Below are positions 1 to 5,387 of a stretch of DNA of 5,387 nucleotides, one piece after another. The notes beneath the pieces were generated by a model. That model saw only the letters and a list, made by a program, of their open reading frames with translations, did not search any database and was not told the origin of the DNA. How positions within the stretch are numbered: the stretch's first letter is position 1; the number at the start of each line of letters is the position of its first letter. Source of the DNA: Spirochaetota bacterium (GTDB taxonomy: Bacteria; Spirochaetota; Spirochaetia; Treponematales; Rectinemataceae); NCBI GenBank assembly GCA_023421875.1, contig JAEZSM010000154.1, forward strand, positions 1 to 5,387, in the 5' to 3' direction. A program made the translations under genes and the position numbers.

Positions 1-642
1 GGCGTCGGAAGTGGCAAGACTACCCTACTCAAGACAATAGCTGGTCTCCTGCCGCCGGAAAAGGGCGGAGTGTACATCGACGACCTGCCGCTAAAGGAAA
101 TTTTGCCCTCCTCCTGGGCAGCCTTGCTCGGCTACGTGCCGCAGGAGCCCCTGCTTTTTAGCGGTTCGGTCAGGGATAATGTCGCCTTTGGCTCTCCCGG
201 CCTTGTCCCCGGCATCGAAGACGATGAGCTCTGGTCGCTTCTCGGAACTGCCCAGATCGACCAGGAGATTCTGGCCTTTCCCGATCGGGAGAATACCAGG
301 ATAGGGCAGCGCGGCGGAGGGGTTTCGGGCGGGCAGAAGCAACGGATCGCCATAGCCAGGGCCCTGGCCAGGCGGCCGAAGCTGCTGCTGTTGGACGACA
401 TGACAGCCAGCCTGGATACGAAAAACGAGCAAGCCCTGTGGAAGAGCTTGGAGCCCCGGGGCATGACGATCGTTGCTGTCTCCCATAGGCTCTCTTCGGT
501 TCAATACGTCGACAAGGTTCTTTTTCTCGAGGCAGGCAGGGTTCTAGGCTTTGGTTCCCATGAACTCCTTCTTCGGGAGTGTCCGGAATACCGCGATTTT
601 ATTGACTGTGCGTCTTTCGGGGGTGTAGGCTGTAATTCATGA
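1..642 (+). CDS. Exporter-type ABC transporter, C-terminal ATP-binding domain (5' partial)
   Basis: This is the nucleotide-binding end of an ABC transporter, probably a membrane-fused half-transporter of the MsbA/type IV exporter fold. The frame is open from base 1, and 213 residues are visible. The rest of Walker A is at residues 1-8 (GVGSGKTT; its first Gly lies upstream), followed by a Q-loop (YVPQEPLLF, Gln48) and the exporter-like GSVRDNVAFG. The signature is VSGGQKQR (108-115), Walker B is LLLLDD (128-133), the D-loop is ASLD and the switch histidine is His162 (AVSHR). The GxVSGGQKQRIAIARAL context is typical of exporters rather than of solute importers. Oddly, the residue after the Walker B Asp is Asp133, not the usual catalytic Glu, as in the degenerate site of heterodimeric exporters. 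A partner half-transporter may therefore lie upstream. The membrane domain is outside the window, so neither substrate nor direction can be seen. The stop overlaps the next start by 4 bases. Confidence 0.93.
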   Translation, partial: GVGSGKTTLLKTIAGLLPPEKGGVYIDDLPLKEILPSSWAALLGYVPQEPLLFSGSVRDNVAFGSPGLVPGIEDDELWSLLGTAQIDQEILAFPDRENTRIGQRGGGVSGGQKQRIAIARALARRPKLLLLDDMTASLDTKNEQALWKSLEPRGMTIVAVSHRLSSVQYVDKVLFLEAGRVLGFGSHELLLRECPEYRDFIDCASFGGVGCNS

Positions 643-692
643 AAAGAATAGCATGGGGTTTTCTCTTCCTCCTATCGTTGGCCTCTGTAGCC
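639..692 (+). other. Sec signal peptide of the binding protein
   Basis: Residues 1-18 of the binding protein read as a Lys-Arg n-region, a Leu/Phe-rich core and SVA before Glu19. Cleavage a few residues later, after PAA, is also possible. No cysteine is present at the cleavage region, so lipid anchoring is not predicted. This differs from Gram-positive relatives, which are usually lipoproteins. The cleavage site is inferred by eye. Confidence 0.75.
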
Positions 693-1640
693 GAGCCGGC
701 AGCCCAGAACCGCCTGGTGTTGGGGGGCAGGGCGGTGATCATGGTAGCCGATGCTGTATATCTCTTCCCCGGCGCGGGTAAGCGGGTTCTGGCCATAGCA
801 GGGGCGGACCAGGGGTTGGGCAGTTTTTTGTCCGTCATCGACACCGATTTCGGTAAGAAACCTGTGCTGGATAGGAACGCGGGGGTAGAAACCTACGCCT
901 CCCTCAAGCCCGATGTTGTCGTTTTAAAAACAGCCATGAAAAAAAGCCTTGGGGCGGGCTTCGACGCGCTGGGCATTGTGCAGTTGTATCTGAACCTGGA
1001 AACGCCCGAAGATTATTTTACGGATATCCGCAACCTGGGAACGCTGTTCGGCATGGAAGATAGGGCTGAAGCCCTTGTGGCTTTTTATACGGGTAAACTC
1101 GACTGGCTTGGAGCTTCCAAGAGGCAGGGGCAGGCGCCGAGGGTTCTTCTGGTCCAGGCTTCTTCGGCACCGGAGGGTACATGGGATGTACCTCCCGCTT
1201 CCTGGATGCAGACAAGGCTCGTGGAAATGGCGGGCGGAGAGGCTGTATGGAAAAACGCCAATCCCGGTTCGGGCTGGGCTGCGGTAAATGCTGAGCAGAT
1301 CGCCGTCTGGAATCCTGAAGTGATTCTCGTGGTGGACTACCGCAGGGATTCCCGGGTTGCGGCTCAGACCTTGGCTTCGCTTCCCGTTCTTGCCTCCACC
1401 CGGGCGGTCAAAGATGGCAGGGTATTCGGCTTTGCCCAGGATTTTTATTCCTGGGACCAGCCCGACGTCCGCTGGATTTTGGGGCTGGAGTGGATTCACC
1501 GCCTTCTCTGGCCCGATCTCCATTCTTCCGGATCGATGCAGGATTCTGCCAGGGAATTCTTCGAATTCATGTATTCCATTGGTCCTGATAGTTTTACTGA
1601 AACGATTCAACCGCGCCTTTCGGGCGATTTCGATCGATGA
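639..1640 (+). CDS. Periplasmic substrate-binding protein, FecB/BtuF-type (PF01497-like)
   Basis: This is the 333-residue extracytoplasmic receptor of a metal-chelate ABC importer. It should capture its ligand in the periplasm and deliver it to the permease encoded next. Residues 1-18 form a signal peptide (MKR, then a hydrophobic core), with likely cleavage near SVA/EP or a few residues later. There is no lipobox Cys, so a soluble protein is expected. The order of elements fits the helical-backbone class III binding proteins: an N-terminal lobe with RVLAIAGADQG and SLKPDVVVLK, a mid-region LGTLFGMEDRAEALVAFY helix, and a C-terminal lobe with AVNAEQIAVWNPEVILVVD. Near the end, SWDQPDVRW (271-279) and LGLEWIHRLLWPDL resemble a subfamily often annotated as iron or corrinoid binding. 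The ligand cannot be read from sequence; siderophore, haem, cobalamin and molybdate are all possible. The ATG lies in an ATGA overlap with the preceding stop, and only a weak G-rich stretch (619-629) could act as a ribosome site. Confidence 0.9.
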   Translation: MKRIAWGFLFLLSLASVAEPAAQNRLVLGGRAVIMVADAVYLFPGAGKRVLAIAGADQGLGSFLSVIDTDFGKKPVLDRNAGVETYASLKPDVVVLKTAMKKSLGAGFDALGIVQLYLNLETPEDYFTDIRNLGTLFGMEDRAEALVAFYTGKLDWLGASKRQGQAPRVLLVQASSAPEGTWDVPPASWMQTRLVEMAGGEAVWKNANPGSGWAAVNAEQIAVWNPEVILVVDYRRDSRVAAQTLASLPVLASTRAVKDGRVFGFAQDFYSWDQPDVRWILGLEWIHRLLWPDLHSSGSMQDSAREFFEFMYSIGPDSFTETIQPRLSGDFDR

Positions 1641-2641
1641 ATTCAAAAAGGGCAGGGCTAGGTGCGCGCCTCTGGCTGTCCGTGGGCGGCGCCCTCGCCG
1701 CCGTGCTTCTCTTGTACCTTCTGGCGGGCCGCTACCCGCGCCCGGGCCTCTTGAACCCGTTTAGCCTCGGCCATGATCAGATTGCGGTTAAAGTTCTTTT
1801 TTCTTTGCGCCTGCCCCGAGCCTTGGGCGCCGTTATCCTGGGCGCGGTCTTGGGCGGCTCGGGTGCTGTCTTTCAGAGCATCTTCGGCAATCCCCTGGTG
1901 GACTCAGGTTTTTTAGGCGTATCCCAGGGGGCAGCGTTCGGCGCCGCCGGCGCCCTCCTGGTGGGCGCCGGCGGTTTCTACGCCGTGGCGGGGCTCTCCT
2001 TTGTCTTCGCCTTGGCAGCCCTCTGGATCAGCTTGTGGCTCTCCAAGGCATTTACCTTCGGAGGCCAGGTACTGCGCCTGCTTTTGGCGGGACTAGCCGT
2101 TTCGGCTTTTTTCTCTGCCCTGCTCGGGGCTGTCAAATACGCTGCTGATCCTCTCTCCCAGCTTCCGGACATCGTGTTCTGGACCATGGGTTCCCTATCG
2201 CCCATGAGCTGGCAGAGACTCGGGTTTATCCTGCCTCCAACCCTGATAAGCTTGGTCTTACTGCTGCTGCTGCGCTGGAGGGCGACCCTTCTATCCTTGG
2301 ACGATTCGGTGAGCCGTTCCCTGGGACTGCGGTCGGAATCCGAGCGGGCCATGCTGGCTGCCGCCGCGGCGATGGGCGTGGCGACCGTAACCGCAGTCTG
2401 CGGCGTAGTGTCCTGGGTCGGCTTGGTGGTACCTCAGGTGGTGCGACTCCGCGCCGGGGCCGACGGCAGGGCTGTCATCCCACTGTCCATGGTCGGAGGC
2501 GCGTTCTTTGTCCTGATTGCCGACGGCATTGCCAGGGTGCTTTTTCCCGGAGAGTTGCCCCTGGGAATCGTCACTTCGATTCTCGGCGCCCTAGCCTTCG
2601 CTCTCCTTTTAACCAGAAGGAAAATGGAGCTGCTCCGATGA
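1637..2641 (+). CDS. FecCD-family ABC transporter permease
   Basis: This 334-residue inner-membrane permease is expected to form a homodimeric channel of the BtuC/FhuB/FecCD type (PF01032) for a metal chelate or related oxyanion. Its length is normal for the family. Most of the protein is hydrophobic, fitting about ten helices. The family hallmarks are clear: RLPRALGAVILGAVLGGSGA (58-77), then FQSIFGNPLVDSGFLGVSQGA (79-99), which matches the conserved NPLADPxxLGxSxGA region. Further on are WVGLVVPQVVRL (260-271), the GADGR loop that precedes the coupling region, and ELPLGIVT (306-313). In many relatives the VVPQ position is a VPH motif; here His is replaced by Gln, a small departure of unknown effect. 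The start codon sits in an ATGA overlap with the binding-protein stop and has no evident Shine-Dalgarno sequence, so translation probably depends on coupling to the upstream gene. The substrate is undetermined. Confidence 0.95.
   Translation: MNSKRAGLGARLWLSVGGALAAVLLLYLLAGRYPRPGLLNPFSLGHDQIAVKVLFSLRLPRALGAVILGAVLGGSGAVFQSIFGNPLVDSGFLGVSQGAAFGAAGALLVGAGGFYAVAGLSFVFALAALWISLWLSKAFTFGGQVLRLLLAGLAVSAFFSALLGAVKYAADPLSQLPDIVFWTMGSLSPMSWQRLGFILPPTLISLVLLLLLRWRATLLSLDDSVSRSLGLRSESERAMLAAAAAMGVATVTAVCGVVSWVGLVVPQVVRLRAGADGRAVIPLSMVGGAFFVLIADGIARVLFPGELPLGIVTSILGALAFALLLTRRKMELLR
2626..2629 (+). promoter_or_regulatory. Ribosome binding site of the importer ATPase gene
   Basis: GGAG lies inside the end of the permease gene, 8 bases before the ATG at 2638. 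An AGAAGGA sequence just upstream (2615-2621) may help. It supports the chosen start. It is also the clearest ribosome site among the three overlapping junctions. Confidence 0.6.
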
Positions 2642-3402
2642 GCCGCCTTGTGGCCGAAACCCTGTGCTTCTCCCGGCTTTGCAGGGCACAGTTGCTCAGC
2701 GATATTTCGCTCTCCCTGGAAGCGGGAGAAATTATTGCAGTACTGGGGGCTAACGGTGCGGGCAAGACCAGCCTGCTGTCGGTCCTGGCCGGCAGGCTCA
2801 AGCCCAGCCGGGGAAGGGTATTGATCGAAGGGGCTGAGCTTTCTTTGCTCTCGCCCAGGGAGATAGCCAGGCAGATCGCTCTTCTTCCCCAGATCGAGCG
2901 GCTGGCCTTTAACTATCCTGTACTGGATTTCGTGCTCCTTGGAAGGGCGCCCCATATCAACGCGCTCTCGCTTCCGGGAGAGGAAGACTATCGGGCAGCG
3001 CAAACAGCCTTAAAGGAGGCTGGTGTCGCCGGATTGGAGGGCAGGGGAGCAGCTAGCCTTTCCGGAGGGGAGTTCCAGCTGGTCCGCATCGCCCGATGCC
3101 TTGCCCAGGAGGCGGGAATTCTTTTGCTGGACGAACCGACCTCCCTTCTGGATCCGGCCCATGCCGCCTCGGTGGCTCAGAAACTTTCAGCCCTGGCTAA
3201 GAGCGGCAGGGCGATTATCATCACAACCCATGACATCGGCCTGGCCTATTCTGTGGCGGATTCTGTGTTCCTTCTGCACGAGGGGAGGCTGCTCGATTCG
3301 GGACCTTCGAGCAGGCTTTTTGATTTGGATACGCTAAAGAAGGCTTTTGGCGCGGAATTCACCCAGCTCGCCCTGCCCAGCGCCTATTCTTTCAGGGATT
3401 GA
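2638..3402 (+). CDS. FecE/BtuD-type ABC importer ATPase
   Basis: This 254-residue cytoplasmic ATPase should energise the FecCD permease encoded just before it. All ABC motifs are intact: Walker A GANGAGKTS (37-45), Q-loop LLPQ (Gln85), signature LSGGEFQLVRIAR (141-153), Walker B ILLLDE with catalytic Glu166, D-loop SLLD (169-172) and switch His198 in ITTHD. The segment after the Q-loop, VLDFVLLGRAPH, corresponds to the VxxGRxPH stretch characteristic of FecE, FhuC and BtuD ATPases, and it places the protein in that group rather than among other importers. Length is typical. The start overlaps the permease stop by 4 bases and has a GGAG ribosome site. The gene is the last of the visible operon and ends 4 bases from the stop of the convergent gene. 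A canonical Glu here contrasts with the Asp in the exporter-like domain at the start of the window. Confidence 0.95.
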   Translation: MSRLVAETLCFSRLCRAQLLSDISLSLEAGEIIAVLGANGAGKTSLLSVLAGRLKPSRGRVLIEGAELSLLSPREIARQIALLPQIERLAFNYPVLDFVLLGRAPHINALSLPGEEDYRAAQTALKEAGVAGLEGRGAASLSGGEFQLVRIARCLAQEAGILLLDEPTSLLDPAHAASVAQKLSALAKSGRAIIITTHDIGLAYSVADSVFLLHEGRLLDSGPSSRLFDLDTLKKAFGAEFTQLALPSAYSFRD

Positions 3403-3406
3403 ACGC

Positions 3407-5083
3407 TCAAGGCTCGATCTGCCATGCCAGGGCGATGTCGTAATTTTTGCCGTCCTCCGAGAGTCCCAGCCTCAGCTCAGCCGCTGCCGGGATCTTCAGA
3501 CTAAGTTCAAACACGCCCTCGCTGTTTTTCTCCATTGAGAAGAATTCCTTGCCTACGATGAGGGCGGCCTCGCTGCTCCCAGGGCTTCTGTACAGAAAAA
3601 GCACATCACTGCCAGCCTTGAGCCTTCCCGAGAGGGGAGACAGAAGAGAATCATCAGGCGAGTTCTGGTACCGGGCGTAGACGACAGGATAGGAGGCTGC
3701 CTGGGCCGGGGCTTGGTTGACCAGTGTAAGGGCGAGCACCTTTTTTAACGGCCCCAAGGAATAGCCTGCCTGGCGCAAAAGGGTAATGACGCGCTGCTTT
3801 TGGCCCTGGTCGAAGGGATCTTCGGAGAAAAGGTAGGCCCGGGGCGTTGTAATTTTCTTAAAAGATGCAAGGAGCTCGGTCCTGCCTCGCTGATCGAGAG
3901 GGGCAAGGGCCTTTTGCTCGAACTTCACAGCATCGATAAGGTACTCGATGCGCTCCTCTCCTTGTTTTTTGGCGTAGAGCTCAAAACTGAAGTCGCCCTT
4001 GGAGGGGGGCGATATCAGGAGCAGATGACGCCCTTCAGCCGGATGCTGGATGAAGACAGCCCCGGGGATCTCCCTGCCAGCAGCGTTGTACAAGACTCCC
4101 TCCAGGACAATGTCCTGGTCCTTGGAGGACAGCTCCAGGCTGAAGGTTCCCTGGGTTCGGTTTTCCCAGGAAGGCCTAGGTTCCGTCAGCTCGAGACTGT
4201 AGGAGAAAAAATCGCTTTCCAGGTCGGGGAGGGCTAAAAATTCTTCTCCCGATATGGGTGAAGGTAAAAGCTGCTGCCATGCTTCCTTGGGAAAGCGGGA
4301 ATATATGCTCCGCGCAGGATCGATAAAGAGATTGGCGGTGGAGTATTTTTTTACGAACACCCAGTCCTTTACGTAGCCTGCGTCGAAGGTTGTATCCACG
4401 ATATACCAGCGCCCCAGGATCTGCACCAGGTTCCAGGCGTGGGAGTTGTCCTGGCTCAAGCCCCGGACGCCCCGCTGATTCTTGATATAGCCCGATACCG
4501 TCACACAGGGGATGCCAGCCATATCCGCCAGGGCTTGAAAAACTCTGGAATAGCCAGAGCACACAGCCTTGCCGCTCGCAAGGACGTTCTGGATGTCCTG
4601 GTTTACCGCATTACCGCTTTTGAGCATGGCGGTGTCGTAGGTTATAGTCGCGCAGATCCAGTCGTGAATCAGCTTAACCTTCGCGAAGGGGTCGGTTTCG
4701 CCCTCGAGAAGGGCTTGGCTGACCTGGCGGAGCCCCTCCTGGGTGGATGGCCTGTACGCCGCGGCCAGTGCAGGGCTGGCTTGGAGCTTCGCCCTCGGAT
4801 CTATTTTGCCGGACCTGTACTGCTCCAGGCTAACCGGGGGACGCGGTGCGGTAACCGAGGTCGCGGCCCCGGCGGCCGCGGCTGCGCCGAGAGCCGCCGA
4901 GCCCGCCGGTGCCGAGCCAGCAGCGGCCGAAGCCGCAGCCACCGTGGTGGTGGTGGTCGGGACCGGGCTCGGCGGCGGCTCAGGCGGTCGCAGCCGAGCC
5001 AGGAGGCTGCAGGAGCCCAGGGCGAGGGCAGCGATAAAGCAGAAAAATGCTTGGGCAGACAGCCTCACCCGGTGCCGACTCAT
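3407..5083 (-). CDS. Predicted lipoprotein with KY-like transglutaminase-type domain
   Basis: This 558-residue protein is probably exported and lipid-anchored. A basic n-region and hydrophobic core end in LALGSC, a relaxed lipobox with Cys25. A Pro/Thr/Ala-rich linker (about 33-83) follows. The transglutaminase-like fold (PF01841 type) spans about 115-255 and keeps the triad: Cys175 (GKAVCSGYSRVFQALA), His215 (NSHAWN) and Asp230 (YIVDTTFD). Next comes a stretch (about 254-288) with YSRFPKEAWQQLLPSPIS and EEFLALPDL. It resembles the segment after the catalytic core in KY/Cyk3-like proteins. Two beta-rich regions (about 310-390 and 478-558) look Ig-like; the first holds ISPPSKGDFSFELYAKK. Members may be proteases, cross-linking enzymes or scaffolds, so the activity is unknown. 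I chose ATG at 5083 because it gives a clean signal peptide. A TTG at 5134 would add 17 residues before it and overlap the upstream gene by 35 bases. Neither start has a good ribosome site. The gene follows ygeW by 16 bases and may share its transcript. Confidence 0.87.
   Translation of the reverse strand: MSRHRVRLSAQAFFCFIAALALGSCSLLARLRPPEPPPSPVPTTTTTVAAASAAAGSAPAGSAALGAAAAAGAATSVTAPRPPVSLEQYRSGKIDPRAKLQASPALAAAYRPSTQEGLRQVSQALLEGETDPFAKVKLIHDWICATITYDTAMLKSGNAVNQDIQNVLASGKAVCSGYSRVFQALADMAGIPCVTVSGYIKNQRGVRGLSQDNSHAWNLVQILGRWYIVDTTFDAGYVKDWVFVKKYSTANLFIDPARSIYSRFPKEAWQQLLPSPISGEEFLALPDLESDFFSYSLELTEPRPSWENRTQGTFSLELSSKDQDIVLEGVLYNAAGREIPGAVFIQHPAEGRHLLLISPPSKGDFSFELYAKKQGEERIEYLIDAVKFEQKALAPLDQRGRTELLASFKKITTPRAYLFSEDPFDQGQKQRVITLLRQAGYSLGPLKKVLALTLVNQAPAQAASYPVVYARYQNSPDDSLLSPLSGRLKAGSDVLFLYRSPGSSEAALIVGKEFFSMEKNSEGVFELSLKIPAAAELRLGLSEDGKNYDIALAWQIEP
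4847..4957 (-). repeat. Low-complexity Thr/Ala-rich coding stretch (linker)
   Basis: This encodes residues about 43-79 of the lipoprotein, five Thr followed by an Ala/Gly/Ser-rich tract. The Thr codons include four ACC units in a row, seen as a GTG/GGT run on the plus strand. The stretch probably forms a flexible tether between the lipid anchor and the catalytic domain. Its short period is three bases, so changes in copy number would keep the frame. The length probably varies between strains (inference). Confidence 0.8.
5009..5083 (-). other. Lipoprotein signal peptide of the transglutaminase-like protein
   Basis: Residues 1-25 carry Arg/His at the start, a hydrophobic core (AFFCFIAALAL) and L-G-S-Cys25. 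The triplet before Cys is acceptable though not the commonest LAGC type. Such relaxed lipoboxes are known in spirochaetes. The residue after Cys is Ser, which in enterobacteria would favour outer-membrane sorting; whether that rule applies here is unknown. Confidence 0.7.
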
Positions 5084-5091
5084 GATAAACC

Positions 5092-5109
5092 CGAGGGCTT
5101 CAGCCCCCG
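5092..5109 (-). other. Small hairpin over the ygeW stop codon
   Basis: Read on the minus strand, CGGGGGC and GCCCTCG can pair as a 7-base stem with one G-U pair around a TGAA loop. The ygeW stop codon TGA lies in the loop, and the stem ends 8 bases before the ATG of the next gene. It has no T-run, so it is not a standard terminator. It might affect re-initiation at the next gene, or it may be chance in GC-rich DNA. Confidence 0.35.
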
Positions 5110-5387
5110 ATGATCCTGGAGCTGTTTCTCGCAAGAGCAGCTTTGAGCTGCGCCGCGGGGTTCTTGAATTTGCCCAGGAGAATCATCGCGGCGATAATAT
5201 AGGGCTTATAGCTGGCTTCCAGATAGGTGTCGTCCCGGTAGCGGTCGAAGACCGAGGCGGCCACCTCGCCCGCCTCGCAGGAGACATCGGTGATATCGGC
5301 GGGCAGGCAGTGCATGTACAGGCCTTGGCCGTACTTGGGGTCGCTGGCACTCGTTAGCTTCATTTTCGCTTCCGTGCATTCCCAGTC
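5100..5387 (-). CDS. ygeW: Knotted carbamoyltransferase, YgeW-like (5' partial)
   Basis: The visible 95 residues are the C-terminal end of an aspartate/ornithine carbamoyltransferase family protein. The frame runs open through the window edge, and the true start lies outside. The HCLP motif that lines the amino-acid side of the active site is at visible residues 26-29 (LYMHCLPADI). The sequence leading into it, WECTEAKMKLT, matches the usual W-x-x-TEE-x-M element. The following segment (VSCEAGEVAASVFDRYRDDT, then YLEASYKPYIIAAMIL) is what I recall of YgeW. It differs from ornithine carbamoyltransferases, which have an EAENRMHTIKAVM-type ending. YgeW is a catabolic family member of unsettled substrate, found in purine/nitrogen degradation clusters with diaminopropionate ammonia-lyase (YgeX), hydantoinase and molybdenum-dependent hydroxylases. 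None of those genes is visible here. Assignment within the superfamily rests on the C-terminus only; the knot region is outside the window. Confidence 0.78.
   Translation of the reverse strand, partial: DWECTEAKMKLTSASDPKYGQGLYMHCLPADITDVSCEAGEVAASVFDRYRDDTYLEASYKPYIIAAMILLGKFKNPAAQLKAALARNSSRIIGG

Noticed and set aside
924..1646. Open frame of 240 codons on the minus strand inside the binding-protein gene
   Set aside because: It is fully antisense to a well-supported gene, its composition (Pro/Arg/His-rich) is typical of GC-rich shadow frames, and no domain is recognisable.
1940..1975. GGCGCC-rich inverted repeats in the permease gene
   Set aside because: They arise from Gly/Ala codons in a membrane segment of a GC-rich gene and do not form a distinct conserved-looking element.
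2434..3003. Minus-strand frame of 189 codons across the permease/ATPase junction
   Set aside because: It lies antisense to two convincing genes with intact family motifs and shows no recognisable domain.
3399..3410. TTGA-ACGC-TCAA inverted repeat at the convergent stop codons
   Set aside because: The stem is only 4 weak pairs and simply reflects two opposed TGA stops plus one base. It has no GC stem or T-run and is not a credible terminator.
4944..4957. GTG/GGT run as a possible phase-variation tract
   Set aside because: The unit is three bases within an open frame, so slippage would change Thr number without turning the gene on or off.
5084..5134. Longer lipoprotein start at TTG 5134
   Set aside because: It would place 17 residues before the signal peptide, overlap ygeW by 35 bases and has no ribosome site. 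ATG at 5083 gives a normal lipoprotein N-terminus.
4439..5357. Two long overlapping plus-strand frames (4439-5113 and 4743-5357) opposite the lipoprotein and ygeW
   Set aside because: Both give Arg/Gly/Ala-rich translations without motifs. The opposite strand holds a complete triad domain and a carbamoyltransferase motif, so these are shadows of GC-rich coding.

Overview
The window is almost wholly coding DNA from a bacterium. By eye it is GC-rich, perhaps in the high fifties percent, though I did not count it. It holds two convergent gene blocks and cuts a gene at each end. The substrate-binding protein has a signal peptide without a lipobox cysteine, which suggests a soluble periplasmic protein and so a two-membrane (diderm) cell. 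A spirochaete or another anaerobic diderm would fit a YgeW-type carbamoyltransferase, but the window does not settle the taxonomy.

Plus strand, 1-3402: four genes that look like one operon, joined by three identical 4-base ATGA overlaps. First is the C-terminal nucleotide-binding domain of an exporter-fold ABC transporter (start outside the window). Then comes a complete FecBCD/BtuFCD-type importer: periplasmic binding protein (PF01497 type), FecCD permease and FecE/BtuD-type ATPase. Such importers carry ferric siderophores, haem, corrinoids or, in the MolBCA branch, molybdate/tungstate. The sequence does not identify the substrate. The tight coupling of an exporter-fold ABC protein with this importer is the most interesting point on this strand. 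It suggests the two act on the same metal or metallophore.

Minus strand, 5387-3407: the C-terminal 95 residues of a carbamoyltransferase, most like the knotted YgeW family of purine/nitrogen catabolism clusters. After a 16-base gap follows a 558-residue predicted lipoprotein. It has a long Pro/Thr/Ala linker, a transglutaminase-like domain with an intact Cys-His-Asp triad, and a C-terminal beta-rich region resembling the KY (kyphoscoliosis peptidase)/Cyk3 group.

The two blocks meet tail to tail with only 4 bases between stop codons and no terminator hairpin in the gap. No RNA gene, mobile element, CRISPR array or clear promoter is visible, and no stretch over 300 bases lacks a gene. I found no convincing wholly new system. 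The leads are the mixed ABC operon, the substituted catalytic glutamate in the exporter-like domain, and the KY-like surface transglutaminase homologue.
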